Part shown: piece by piece, positions 38,077 through 47,235 of the stretch
How the letters are laid out: each line of letters begins with the position of its first letter
How positions within the stretch are numbered: the first letter of the stretch is position 1
Source of the DNA: Pseudomonadota bacterium
GTDB taxonomy: Bacteria; Desulfobacterota; Desulfobacteria; Desulfobacterales; Desulfolunaceae
NCBI GenBank assembly: GCA_018818835.1
Contig: JAHIRD010000006.1
Coordinates: forward strand, 32,071-96,070
Direction of reading: 5' to 3'
DNA length: 64,000 bases
Position numbers and translations under genes: made by a program
The notes under the pieces: model-generated
Databases searched by the model: none
Seen by the model: the letters and a program-made list of their open reading frames with translations, nothing else
Told to the model about the DNA's origin: nothing

Positions 38077-39225
38077 TTAGGCCGAGTAGGCTTCGCTGTG
38101 ACGACGGATACATGCAAGCAGCAGCGTCGTTGTATTGACCATATCATCAAGGGCAATGGATTCTTCAAGGGTATGGGCTGCTGTCATGCCTGTACCCAGA
38201 ACACCCGTGATCAGACCTTTGCCTGTGAAAATATTGGCATCGGCTCCACCCCCGCTGGTTTTGGTCTGAAGATCAATGCCCATGCTTTTAGCCGCATCCA
38301 CGGCCAGGCGGATTACGGGATGGTCATCCGGGATATGGGTTCCGGGAAAATCCAGGTCAGCGGCCATGTCAAACTGGGGCCGTCCAGGGGCGGGCGAGTT
38401 TTTCACCGCCTCGTTGATCACTGTCTCAAAGGCCGCTCGGATACCGCTTACAATGTCATCCATTTTCTGTTTGCTGTGGCTTCGGACCTCACCGGTCACC
38501 CGAGCTTCTTCGGCCACGATATTGGTGGCCACGCCCCCTGAAATCTTACCCACATTGCAGGTGGTTTGGGGATCGATGCGTCCCCAGGGCACAGAGGCCA
38601 GGGCCTTTGCCGCCAGAAGAATGGCACTCACCCCCTTTTCCGGTTCTGCACCGGCGTGGGCCGCTTTTCCCAGAACCGTGATGTCAAAATGGGTGCTGTA
38701 GGGCGCCCGGGTCACAATGCCCTTCCTGTCCGTTGAATCAAGGATATAACCAAAGCTTGAATCCATAAGACTGAAATCGAAATGCTTGGCCCCCAGAAGT
38801 CCGATTTCTTCGCAGATGGTGAACACCACTTCGATGGGGCCATGGGGCAGCGTGTTTTCCCGGATCACGTTCATCACTTCAATGATGATGGCCAGGGCGC
38901 TTTTATCATCAGCACCCAGAATGGTGTTTCCCTTGCTTGTGAATACCCCGTTTTCAAACACAGGGACAATGCCCCGACCCGGCTCCACCGTATCCATGTG
39001 GCCGCAAAGCATCATAGCTGGCGCATCCACCGTGCCCTTGAATTTTGCCACCAGATTCCCCGTGTCCCCGCCCACGGCGTCTCCGGCTTTATCTATATAA
39101 ATTTCTGCTCCAAGCTCCTTTAATATCACCTGGAGATACTCGGATATGGTTTTTTCTTCCCGTGATATGCTGTCGATTTTGACAAGATCGCAAAAGCTTT
39201 TGGAAAGCCTGTCTTTATTGATCAT
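38077..39225 (-). CDS. M20-family peptidase (PepT-like)
   Basis: About 382 residues of a two-zinc aminopeptidase. The metal motif MLCGHMDTV, the bridging Asp in GADDKSA, the general base in CEEIGLLG, and a late SGGGADAN block are all present. It resembles tripeptidase T and YpwD/RocB-like M20 enzymes; the true substrate is unknown. Start at 39225 after GGTGAGGAT; a longer in-frame start at 39297 lacks support. First gene of the operon with larC. Confidence 0.85.
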   Translation of the reverse strand: MINKDRLSKSFCDLVKIDSISREEKTISEYLQVILKELGAEIYIDKAGDAVGGDTGNLVAKFKGTVDAPAMMLCGHMDTVEPGRGIVPVFENGVFTSKGNTILGADDKSALAIIIEVMNVIRENTLPHGPIEVVFTICEEIGLLGAKHFDFSLMDSSFGYILDSTDRKGIVTRAPYSTHFDITVLGKAAHAGAEPEKGVSAILLAAKALASVPWGRIDPQTTCNVGKISGGVATNIVAEEARVTGEVRSHSKQKMDDIVSGIRAAFETVINEAVKNSPAPGRPQFDMAADLDFPGTHIPDDHPVIRLAVDAAKSMGIDLQTKTSGGGADANIFTGKGLITGVLGTGMTAAHTLEESIALDDMVNTTTLLLACIRRHSEAYSA

Positions 39226-39354
39226 AGGTGTATCCTCACCATGTACTGCCTTTGAGGTTTTTGTATTGTCCTGATGTGAAACACAAAATCCCACCATATC
39301 CCAGAATCACATCCGTGTTCAATCTTAAAAAAACAATTCTTCGTTGCAAATGTG

Positions 39355-39381
39355 TTGACAAACACCTATATTCTTTATTAT
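39355..39381 (+). promoter_or_regulatory. Likely selC promoter
   Basis: TTGACA (39355-39360) and TATTAT (39376-39381) with a short 15-bp spacer, about 20 bp before the tRNA. Confidence 0.45.
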
Positions 39382-39401
39382 TGACTGACCTTTCCTTTAA
39401 T

Positions 39402-39499
39402 GGAAGTGCGCAGCGTTCTGGTGATGCTCCCGGACTTCAAATCCGGTGTGAGGCGTTAATACCGTCTCGGGTGGGTTCGATTCCCATGCACTTCCGCCA
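39402..39499 (+). tRNA. selC: Selenocysteine tRNA (anticodon TCA)
   Basis: 98 nt. An 8-bp acceptor stem (GGAAGTGC with GCACTTCC) ends in discriminator G and an encoded CCA. The anticodon stem CCGGA/TCCGG holds the loop CTTCAAA, so the anticodon is TCA at 39437-39439, reading UGA. A long extra arm follows (39448-39468 region), then a T-arm with TTCGATT. The 8-bp acceptor and 5-bp T stem is the bacterial tRNA-Sec form. The organism therefore makes selenoproteins, so genes elsewhere may have in-frame UGA. None in this window clearly does. selA, selB and selD are not here. Confidence 0.96.
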
Positions 39500-39528
39500 C
39501 ATTTTATCATTTTTGTAAGCACTATGCC

Positions 39529-39581
39529 TTGCCTATGGACCTTTTCCCATAGCCATCCGTCGATTTTTTGTGAGTTCATCA
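39529..39581. repeat. Dispersed inverted-repeat element, degenerate copy C
   Basis: GCCTATGGACCTTTTCCCAT and the following 30 bp match the right half of copy B (20700-20760) with several changes, including GATTTTTTGTGAGTTCATCA at the end. It starts about 30 bp after selC. Confidence 0.65.
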
Positions 39582-39912
39582 GAATTGACCGTTCTATGGA
39601 TGCACCCTGGCCAGGATTATCTGTTACATTACTAACGACGTCAGTATGAGCACCGCACAGGGCAGGACCCACCCATGAAGTTCAGGCTTACATCCCGGCA
39701 TATGCCTTCACACAGTCAATCGAGGACCTGAATGGGCCTGGCTGTATGGTCTTGATAAAAACATGTATATGTTGACCCTCAAAATCGATCCTATGTGTTT
39801 TATTATTTAATTGATTTTTTCAATTAGCCTGATTTTAGATTCTTCTTCTGCCATTGCATTATGATAGGTCTCCATATCCGGATTCTTTTTTGTTATGGAA
39901 AGAATGGCGTGA

Positions 39913-40216
39913 TATACATCTCTTTTAACATGTGCTTCGGTATGTTTTGCGAGCATAAGTATCTACAGATACATAGTATCTCACGATGCTACAGATCCGA
40001 TACTCGGTGTGGGTGGTTCATGTTGGAACGATGTCTGCTTGACTCACACAGGAGCATCGCTTTATATTGATGATGTCCTGTTTGGTAGCAACACAACAAA
40101 TGGGACTCCGGCTGTTACTATGATGTGCCTCGGGTACGATATTTGACCGGATCATTGTGTCAAGGGATACGGGTGCCTCTCTCTATTCGTTATGTAAGGA
40201 TGAAGGGATTAATTGA
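39913..40216 (+). pseudogene. Frameshifted lectin/LamG-like remnant
   Basis: Open without a start between a TGA at 39910 and a TGA near 40144. It contains WNDVCLTHTGASLYIDDVL then LFGSNTTNG, the pattern of a concanavalin/LamG domain (HV-x-LT-x-DG, LYVDG-x-x-x-G). Just after the stop, a shifted frame continues DRIIVSRDTGASLYSL and ends in a TGA (40214-40216) that overlaps the next gene's ATG. This is best read as a decayed gene with a single frameshift and no promoter. The 39582-39912 part of the gap shows nothing I recognise. Confidence 0.45.
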
Positions 40217-41766
40217 TGAAGAAAATAAATATTTTTCTGCTGTTGTTTTTTATATCACCAGCATACGCAACCTGGGATAGGGTCCCGACAAATATCAATA
40301 AAACCACATATTCCCAAAATCTTCATGCTGTGAGAAACCATGATGCGCTTTTACGCATAGGATCCACTATATTTGCGCTTACTCCTTATCATAGCACCCA
40401 GGAGGCATTGTGGAAAAGTACAGATGAAGGTGCTACTTGGACATTATGGTGGAATAGTTTTACCAACCGTGCATCATCGTTAATGCGCGGTGCGAACGAT
40501 CAGCTATATTTGTTCTATCGATCCGGGGTAAATATTTTCATGCTAAAGTATGAGGTGGATAACATAACTCCTCCGACACCTGTTGTAATCAGCACAACAG
40601 GAGAGACAAACTATGGTGCGTATTTCATGTTGTCATCCACCGTTGACGAGGCTGGTCGTTTATATGTTTTCTGGCACGAGCCTGATGACGTCATTTCTGG
40701 CTCAGACCAGATTTCAATGGTGATCTCAGCCGATGAGGGTGCAACTTGGGGCACAAAACAAATTGTGATGGCTGCCGACAGTGATGATGGGTGGTATAAT
40801 GCACATGCTGCCGTGTCCGCTGATGACCAGCTTTATGTGACACTATCCTCGTTCCAGGATAATCCGCGTGAGGTCAGGGTTCTACGATCCGATGATCATG
40901 GAGATACATGGGCCGGTAACTCATTGTTGTACAGCGGAGTGATGACAAACCCACACATCATTACGAAAGGTAATAATGATGTGTGGGTTTTTACCCAGTG
41001 CGAGGATGATTTATCACCAAGCCCAGGACGAGGGTTACAGGGTATCTGGTCAACAGACTCAGGCGCAACCTGGGGCTCTTGGCAGCTAATTGACAGGTCA
41101 TGCAACTATGCTGATCCTACAGCTGCAATTACATCAACAGGTGGAATTGTTATAGCCTACAGAAATGATCATGAATTAGGAGTGATTGGGACGCCATGTG
41201 GTGAATCGTGTTATCACACGATCATTACATCCGATGACGATGGATCAACATGGATTGAACGTCAATGGCTTAACACTATGGAACAGACGGGGACACGATC
41301 CCGGTTGCGTTATCAGACCTGGCATACAGGTGGGGGGGTATTGGAATGGTCATGGATGAATTATGATGATGGGGGGACAGCAACTCCTATTTTCTACTCA
41401 CAAAATTCAGATATAACTATTGCCTCACAAGCAGAAACAAACCCAACAGTGACCGTCACCTCATCGTTAACAACAGAGTCTTCCCCGGCCACATTATCAG
41501 TTTCAGCTATTCCTATCGACGGAGAAACGATTTTATCCGTCACTTGGATCAATTCGACAACGAATAGTTCAGGTTCGTTATCGAGCCTTGGCGGTACAGA
41601 ATGGTCTGGGACAGTTCCTGTCGTTAAAGACGGTAATGAAATGTCTATCACGATAACTCAATCAGATTTTGCATCAACCGTGATATATAGGACCATATCA
41701 TATACATTATCAACCAAATCGGTCTCCGGAGAATCTTCATGTTTTTTTTCTGGTTTGGTACATTAA
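40216..41766 (+). CDS. Exported sialidase-like (Asp-box/BNR) protein
   Basis: About 516 residues. A signal peptide (cut near AYA) is followed by a six-bladed propeller marked by five Asp-boxes: STDEGATW, SADEGATW, SDDHGDTW, STDSGATW and SDDDGSTW. A C-terminal beta-sandwich (about 390-500) is rich in Ser/Thr, and the chain ends SSCFFSGLVH. I cannot identify the Arg triad and Tyr-Glu pair of true sialidases, so it may bind glycans or act on another substrate. AAGGG precedes the ATG. Confidence 0.72.
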   Translation: MKKINIFLLLFFISPAYATWDRVPTNINKTTYSQNLHAVRNHDALLRIGSTIFALTPYHSTQEALWKSTDEGATWTLWWNSFTNRASSLMRGANDQLYLFYRSGVNIFMLKYEVDNITPPTPVVISTTGETNYGAYFMLSSTVDEAGRLYVFWHEPDDVISGSDQISMVISADEGATWGTKQIVMAADSDDGWYNAHAAVSADDQLYVTLSSFQDNPREVRVLRSDDHGDTWAGNSLLYSGVMTNPHIITKGNNDVWVFTQCEDDLSPSPGRGLQGIWSTDSGATWGSWQLIDRSCNYADPTAAITSTGGIVIAYRNDHELGVIGTPCGESCYHTIITSDDDGSTWIERQWLNTMEQTGTRSRLRYQTWHTGGGVLEWSWMNYDDGGTATPIFYSQNSDITIASQAETNPTVTVTSSLTTESSPATLSVSAIPIDGETILSVTWINSTTNSSGSLSSLGGTEWSGTVPVVKDGNEMSITITQSDFASTVIYRTISYTLSTKSVSGESSCFFSGLVH

Positions 41767-41964
41767 TATCATTGAAAATATCAATAAAATAGATGAGGGT
41801 GCCAAAGATTTGGCATGCTTAGCATAAAATAAAAAATTGGTAATAATTAATAATTGATATTATCACTACCATAAATTACTATCATTTTAGTGACGGTATC
41901 CTTTTGTTAGGTTGTTTTAGTAGTGAATGCTATTTATGATAGTTTAATTAAACAAGGTGGTTGT

Positions 41965-42408
41965 ATGAAAAAAATAGTTCTTATTCTGATATTGGTGGCG
42001 TCTGTGGCCCATGGCGAAATTTATAAATGGACCGATAACAAGGGTGCTCATTTTGTCGGTTCAATTGAAGAAGTTCCTGCTGAATACCGAAGCAGCGCTC
42101 AGGCTATGAAGATGTATTCCGACGAATCGACAGTTGATGATAAGGCCATTTCAAAACATGTCCCTGATATGAATGGTGGGGATCTGAAAGACAGGATGAT
42201 GAATGATCAGGGGATCATGGATCTCATTCGTGAGATGCAGTTCGATAAGGATATGCAGGCTCTTTTGAATGATTCCGCGATAATGAGTGCGATTCAGGCT
42301 GGAGACATTAACACCCTGCAAAATAATCCTGATTTTCTTAAAATCCTTGATAATCCAAGGGTCAAAGAAATTTTGAACAGAATGAATCCAGGCGAAATAA
42401 AAAAGTAA
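41965..42408 (+). CDS. DUF4124-domain exported protein
   Basis: About 147 residues. The signal peptide (cut near VAHG) is followed directly by EIYKWTDNKGAHFVGS, the DUF4124 pattern found in many periplasmic proteins. A helical C-terminal part repeats I-x-D/N units (MDLIREMQFDKD, MSAIQAGDINTL, FLKILDNPRVKEIL) that resemble STI1-type helices. Start at 41965 after AAGGTGG. Function unknown. Confidence 0.7.
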   Translation: MKKIVLILILVASVAHGEIYKWTDNKGAHFVGSIEEVPAEYRSSAQAMKMYSDESTVDDKAISKHVPDMNGGDLKDRMMNDQGIMDLIREMQFDKDMQALLNDSAIMSAIQAGDINTLQNNPDFLKILDNPRVKEILNRMNPGEIKK

Positions 42409-42508
42409 AAAGCCCTTACCTGCGGATCGGTTTGGCACTGGTGTTTTGGCCATGTATGAAAAGCAAATTTTTCTCCCCAAAATTAGATCCACTATCATGA
42501 GGTTTTTT

Positions 42509-42790
42509 ATGAACATGCCCATAATTCATAACCCTATAGAAAATCGTTTTGAGTATAGCGCTGCAGGTGACATTGCTGTCTGTGAGTACACGGTGGTTGG
42601 TGATGTATGGTATTTTCATCACACGTCAGTGCCGGATTCCATGCGCGGCCAGGGGGTTGCGGCACGGTTGGTTGAAACAGCACTCAATTATGTTGATGCG
42701 CAGCATGGCAAGGTCGTGCCGAGGTGCTCATACGTGGCAGCTTATATACAAAAACATACGGATTTTGCCCATCTTCTTACGTCTGAATAA
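42509..42790 (+). CDS. GNAT-fold N-acetyltransferase-like protein (YjdJ/COG2388 type)
   Basis: About 93 residues, the small YjdJ-like GNAT type. A strand pair (VWYFHHTSVPDSMRGQGVA) contains the acetyl-CoA loop R-G-Q-G-x-A, followed by LVETALNYVD and a conserved VPRCSYVAAYIQKH end. Start at 42509 with GAGG six bases before. Related proteins are predicted acetyltransferases of unknown substrate. Confidence 0.8.
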   Translation: MNMPIIHNPIENRFEYSAAGDIAVCEYTVVGDVWYFHHTSVPDSMRGQGVAARLVETALNYVDAQHGKVVPRCSYVAAYIQKHTDFAHLLTSE

Positions 42791-43580
42791 GATATTACCT
42801 TGAATTACAGGGGCACACGAAAAACGATGCCCCGTTGTATAATTTGCCTGTCCCTATTTACATGACTTGCTTATGTTTCATGGAGTACAGTTTCCATTTT
42901 CATGAGTCCCTCCCTATTCTGCAACAGATGCATGGTTTTGGATTTTCCCCGCAGTAAATATCGAAACGTCCTTCATTTGATTTTGAAAAATCACCTTTGA
43001 CAAGGGGATAGACATAGGTAACCGGATAAAGGGGATGAATCCATTTGGATTCATCGACGTTGCAGATTGCATTGAATAGCCCTATGTGGGTCAAAGAAGG
43101 TCTGGTATTTTCAATCGATGCTGAAATATGTTGCATCCCTCCTTTTGTTGAATTTTTTTAACCGAACCTCTGTTCCAGAAACCTTTCAGAACTCCGGAAA
43201 ATCATGATGGCCGCTTATAATTTTCACCAAGCCATCATAGTAAAACGCAAATTTCGGAAAAAAGCACCTTAAACGAACCAATTCTAACAAAGGTAACATT
43301 TTTTTTATACTCTCCTAAAAGAGTAGGGAATCTTTCACACATAAAATGAGTATTTTTTGAAGAATAGAGTTGCTTTATTTAAAATGATCGTGATATACGA
43401 ATTTTACTAATGTAAAAATAATATACCGGTTACGACTTAACCGTTCTTTGTTCTGCGATGGATTCAACCCGTTTCGTTATTTAATTCCATTTCAGAGACA
43501 TAGCTCGTATTGCTACGCTCTTTTTTGGGGTCAATAAGTGCCAATAAACCGAATTGCAAGTTAAGGAGGAAGGATTACAC
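42791..43580. other. Mostly non-coding stretch before the aldehyde dehydrogenase
   Basis: It holds one possible small leftward gene (42900-43136) and, at 42841-42854, AATTTGCCTGTCCC, the mirror of a motif at 45334-45347. 43140-43550 is AT-rich; a small hairpin (TACTCT...AGAGTA) near 43312 is the only structure seen. Confidence 0.5.
42900..43136 (-). CDS. Hypothetical small protein
   Basis: 78 residues with protein-like composition. It has a Cys-rich tail (FDIYCGENPKPCICCRIG) and aromatic residues in the middle. AGGAGG lies only one base before the ATG, which is too close for a normal start, so the true start may differ or the frame may be a remnant. It ends in TGA. Reading through as Sec adds only 14 residues, and I see no convincing SECIS. 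No family recognised. Confidence 0.35.
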   Translation of the reverse strand: MQHISASIENTRPSLTHIGLFNAICNVDESKWIHPLYPVTYVYPLVKGDFSKSNEGRFDIYCGENPKPCICCRIGRDS

Positions 43581-45080
43581 ATGGAAAAATATCAGATGTT
43601 CATTGATGGAAAATTTGTTGACGCCTCTACGGGTGAGACCCGGCCAACATACAATCCTGCGACAGAGGAACCCATTGCTGAAATACCTGTGGGGACTGAA
43701 GCTGATGCTAAAATGGCCATTGAGGCTGCACGTAAATCCTTTGACTCCGGTGTGTGGTCCAGCATGCGGCCCAAAGAAAGAGCTGCGCGGCTTATGAAGG
43801 CTATATCATTGATCGAGGAAAAGGAAGGTGAACTTGCCCTGTTGGAAACCATGGATGCTGGCGCCACAATCCGTAAAACAACATTGCAGGATATTCCTTA
43901 CAGTATTGAGCACTTTAAAAACATCGTTGAAATGGGAGAACGAATCCCTGAGTATGAACCCCTTCCCTGGATTGAATTCCCGACGGTCTCATGGAATTTT
44001 GTAAACCGCGAGCCCCTTGGCGTTTGTGTCGGTATTATTCCTTGGAATTTTCCTATGTTAATGGCAGTCTGGAAAACGGCCCCGGCACTTATCATGGGCA
44101 ACAGTCTGGTCTTAAAACCGGCCACTCCCACCCCACTCACGGCTCTCGAACTGGCCAAGATCATGGCCCAATGCGATATCCCGCCCGGAGTGTTCAATGT
44201 TTTGACCGGTCCGGGATCGAAACTGGGAAATGAACTGTGCACCAATCCCATGGTGGACAAGATCGGCCTGACAGGGTCAACCCAGACCGGACGCCAGGTA
44301 ATGCGGCTGGCGAGTGACACAGTGAAAAAGGTCACTCTGGAGCTAGGTGGAAAAAGCCCAACGATTATCCTTGAAGATGCTGACCTTGAAGTCGCGGTGG
44401 ATGGGGCTCTTTTCGGCAGCTTTTTCCATGCTGGGCAAGTCTGTGAATCCGGAACCCGTTGCTTTGTTCCCAGTTCGATCTATGATGAATTCATGAATCG
44501 AATGAAAGAAAGAGTAACCAAAATTCATGTGGGAGACCCCATGGATATCGAAACAACCATGGGGCCCGTGATTTCGGAAACCCAGCTTAAAACCATCTTA
44601 AAATATATCGAAATCGGAAAAAAAGAAGGGGCTCAATGTACCGTTGGAGGAAAACAGCCCGCCCATCTAAAAAAAGGGTACTTTATTGAACCCACGATTT
44701 TTGAAGGGGTTACCAATGACATGACCATCGCCCGGGAAGAAATTTTCGGCCCCGTGCTTTCCGTGATCAAATACGATTCCGTTGATGAAGCGATCTCCAT
44801 GGCCAACGACAGTATTTACGGTCTCGGAGGTTCCATTTTTACCCGTGACATCCCGTATGCCATCCAGATAGCCAAGCGTTTGAGAACCGGTACGGTCTGG
44901 ATCAATGATTATCACCTTCTCAATGCCAAAGCGCCGTTCGGTGGCTATAAGCAGTCCGGTGTGGGCCGTGAACTGGGTCTTCATGGCCTCTTGGAATTCA
45001 CCCATACCAAACATATTCATGTGGATCTGGGGCTGGATCGATCGCAAAAATTCTGGTTTGATTTTCTTTTTAACGACTAG
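43581..45080 (+). CDS. Aldehyde dehydrogenase (NAD(P)-dependent)
   Basis: About 499 residues with the full ALDH fold. The NAD site is in IIPWNFP and LTGSTQTG, the general base Glu in LELGGKSP, and the nucleophile Cys in HAGQVCESGTR. A late EEIFGPV block is also present. It oxidises an aldehyde to the acid; it is closest in feel to betaine/phenylacetaldehyde-type enzymes, but the substrate is open. AAGGAGGAAGG lies before the ATG at 43581. It stands alone. Confidence 0.88.
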   Translation: MEKYQMFIDGKFVDASTGETRPTYNPATEEPIAEIPVGTEADAKMAIEAARKSFDSGVWSSMRPKERAARLMKAISLIEEKEGELALLETMDAGATIRKTTLQDIPYSIEHFKNIVEMGERIPEYEPLPWIEFPTVSWNFVNREPLGVCVGIIPWNFPMLMAVWKTAPALIMGNSLVLKPATPTPLTALELAKIMAQCDIPPGVFNVLTGPGSKLGNELCTNPMVDKIGLTGSTQTGRQVMRLASDTVKKVTLELGGKSPTIILEDADLEVAVDGALFGSFFHAGQVCESGTRCFVPSSIYDEFMNRMKERVTKIHVGDPMDIETTMGPVISETQLKTILKYIEIGKKEGAQCTVGGKQPAHLKKGYFIEPTIFEGVTNDMTIAREEIFGPVLSVIKYDSVDEAISMANDSIYGLGGSIFTRDIPYAIQIAKRLRTGTVWINDYHLLNAKAPFGGYKQSGVGRELGLHGLLEFTHTKHIHVDLGLDRSQKFWFDFLFND

Positions 45081-45816
45081 AACATGATTTTCACGGTGCC
45101 CCCGGTGTTCCTGATGTTAACATATCAGGGCCCCGGAGGAATATTCTCTTCGTGTTTGCAGCCCCCTTTTATAAGAGTTTCTCAGGGATTTTTATCTTGA
45201 ATTATATAGAAATTCAAGATCTATTGCTAATTCATTTTGTCCTTTATCGTGGATTTTTCTGCCCTTGCTTGCATCTCGATAGCGGCCATTTGAATCATCA
45301 CTGATTGATAAAGAAATGCGGTAACGAAAAACGGGGACAGGCAAATTGTGCCTTAATTTTTAAGTCATAGAGCCGTTGCTTTTTTAAAAAAACGACAATT
45401 CAAACGACAATGTCGGTCTAAATTATTTAAAGCAGATATGTTCGTTTGAGTTCATTAAATACATTAAAAAATGAGGCGCTTTATTATGATCAAGTCAAAA
45501 CTGATGTCTATCGTGTCAGTATGTGGGAGTATGGGGGGGGCTATCGTCTATGACTAAACGCAGGGACGTCAATGTATCGCCCGTAGCGATGTCATTCCGG
45601 GCGGCCTCTGCGAGACTCAAAGCTTTTCTTTTTGAATAACGATAACCACCGGTAGCTGCGACTCACTATGAACGTTCAAGACCTTAACGAGTTCGGAGTA
45701 TTGTTATTTCTCGCAGAGGCGCAGGGGACGCAGAGGAAAAGAAAAAATAAATTTACCACACGAAGAGGACGAAGGAATTGCCTCCGGCGGTCGGGTTTAG
45801 TTGCTCTCCAAGAACA
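45081..45816. other. Repeat-bearing intergenic region
   Basis: 45080-45135 has an inverted repeat (CCTGAT...ATCAGG) after the aldehyde dehydrogenase. 45331-45347 holds CGGGGACAGGCAAATT, facing its mirror at 42841. 45705-45780 carries low-complexity repeats of the CGCAGAGG and CACGAAGAGGACGAAG kinds. No gene supported. Confidence 0.55.
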
Positions 45817-46239
45817 TCAGCCGCACTCTTTGTTGTCGAGGATGGTGGATACTGAGAGCAGCCGGCTTGTGTAGCTCAACTGCTTTTCAAGATCCTCAAT
45901 AAGAGAGGCGCAGAGTTCGGGGTTGTCCATAAACGTAAACATCTCATAGATATTTTTGAGCGCATTCATCCCAAGGGTTGCCAGACTGTCGTTGTTATAA
46001 ACGTAGGTGATCAAGCTTGTAGCCAATTCGGGATTAAAGGCCAATCCATGAAGGCCTTTCAATGCCGTGTTGTTGCTGATCAAAATAGCCACTGTCTCGG
46101 TCAAGATACCAAAACAATCGACATCCTGAAGAATCGAATTTCCAGTCACATTGATTGAGTACCATACGGTAGCAAGGGAGGACAATCCTGAAAGGCTGGT
46201 CAGGGTATCATTGGAATCAATCAGCACATTAAAATACAT
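45817..46239 (-). pseudogene. Truncated receptor-L-domain (leucine-rich) protein fragment
   Basis: About 140 residues related in pattern to the lipoprotein at 60892-62016: LTSLSGLSSLATV, ILISNNTALKGLHGL, then VYNNDSLATLGMNAL and a Cys-containing helix ending in ECG. The N-terminal half and any signal peptide are missing. The upstream in-frame extension runs into the promoter/operator region of vapBC and does not look like protein. Confidence 0.6.
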
Positions 46240-46271
46240 GTAGATATACCTTGATATATTACAAGCATCAG

Positions 46272-46324
46272 CATATACTATGGTATATGACGTATATTGT
46301 GTCCGTGTAAAAGAGAGGGACACA
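46272..46324. promoter_or_regulatory. Putative VapB operator
   Basis: A perfect palindrome CATATAC-TATG-GTATATG (46272-46289) and a second inverted repeat TGTGTCC/GGACACA (46298-46304, 46318-46324) lie 60-115 bp before vapB. Toxin-antitoxin operons are commonly self-repressed through such sites. Confidence 0.5.
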
Positions 46325-46385
46325 AGGAAACACGCTGTATCTAAACAAAAAATTTGGAGACAATACGATACTGAGGTGAGATACC

Positions 46386-46628
46386 ATGAGACACACCGCA
46401 AAATTATTCATGAATGGCCGTAGCCAGGCTGTTCGTCTACCTGTCAACTATCGGTTTGATTGTGACGAGGTGTATATTCGAAAAGATCCTGAAACGGGTG
46501 ATGTGATCATATCCAAGAAACCCGGTTCCTGGTATGATTTTTTTAAAATGATGGATTCTGTTGATGTTCCTGAAGATTTTATGGCAGATCGCGACAATGA
46601 ACTCCCACAGGATCGGGATTTGTTCTAA
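46386..46628 (+). CDS. vapB: VapB antitoxin (AbrB-type)
   Basis: 80 residues. The N-terminal swapped-hairpin DNA-binding domain reads AKLFMNGRSQAVRLP, the hallmark of VapB. The C-terminal tail (VPEDFMADRDNELPQDRDLF) would wrap the toxin. The stop codon overlaps the vapC start (TAATG), so the pair is co-translated. Confidence 0.88.
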   Translation: MRHTAKLFMNGRSQAVRLPVNYRFDCDEVYIRKDPETGDVIISKKPGSWYDFFKMMDSVDVPEDFMADRDNELPQDRDLF

Positions 46629-47110
46629 TGGAAAATCAACGTTATCTGCTTGATACGAATACGGCCAGCTATATCATCAAGGGTCAGCCCGCCGTTATAA
46701 GAGATCATTTGCTTTATGTGCCTATGGCAAGTGTGTGCATTTCCGCGATCACTGAAGCCGAATTACTATTAGGCGTGGCTAAAAAGCCTGAAGCCAAAAG
46801 GCTTCCTATAGCTGTTAAAGAATTTTTGTTACGAGTAGAAATTCTTCCCTGGGATTCTGATGCTGCAAAAGCCTATGCACAATTAAGAACAGCCTGTGAA
46901 AATGAGGGTAAGCCTCTGGGTACGATGGATATGCTTATTGCAGCCCATTCTATTGCTGCGGGAGCTGTCTTAATTACCAATGACAAGGCATTTTATAACG
47001 TGAAAAACCATCTGGTACTTGATGACTGGACAAAACCTATTGGGCCTTATCAAGGAAGGCAGCAAGATGCTCACCGAAGAGAATTCCGGCCACAAGCTGT
47101 ATGGAAGTGA
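46628..47110 (+). CDS. vapC: VapC toxin (PIN-domain ribonuclease)
   Basis: 160 residues. PIN acids are visible: Asp in YLLDTNTASYI, Glu in TEAELLLG, Asp in MDMLIAAHS and the final acidic site in TNDKAF. VapC enzymes cut tRNA or rRNA. A normal VapC would end near DDWTKP (about residue 137). The last ~23 residues here are read out of frame through a broken neighbouring gene (47043-47210), so the tail is an accident of the junction and may not be folded. Confidence 0.85.
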   Translation: MENQRYLLDTNTASYIIKGQPAVIRDHLLYVPMASVCISAITEAELLLGVAKKPEAKRLPIAVKEFLLRVEILPWDSDAAKAYAQLRTACENEGKPLGTMDMLIAAHSIAAGAVLITNDKAFYNVKNHLVLDDWTKPIGPYQGRQQDAHRREFRPQAVWK

Positions 47111-47210
47111 TATCGCCGAAACCTCAGACGGAGGTTATGTGCTCTGCGGCATGAGTGATGGGCAGTTCTGGATACGTAAAGTCAACAATCTGGGGAATCT
47201 GAATGACTGA
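47043..47210 (+). pseudogene. Beta-propeller protein fragment
   Basis: About 55 residues in another frame than vapC, beginning inside its 3' end: YGSDIAETSDGGYVLCGM followed by FWIRKVNNLGNL. This is one blade of the family with DIAETPDGGYVVAG-type repeats. It has neither start nor the rest of the propeller. It marks the right junction of the vapBC segment. Confidence 0.55.
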
Positions 47211-47235
47211 TCAATCCAGGTTACGATAAGGCAGG

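Noticed and set aside
39597..39860. Possible transposase remnant after selC
   Set aside because: No frame longer than about 30 residues gave a recognisable transposase or integrase motif.
42855..43136. Possible selenoprotein: small frame ending in TGA with 14 more codons before TAA
   Set aside because: Only a weak 5-bp hairpin follows the TGA, and the extension carries no known motif.
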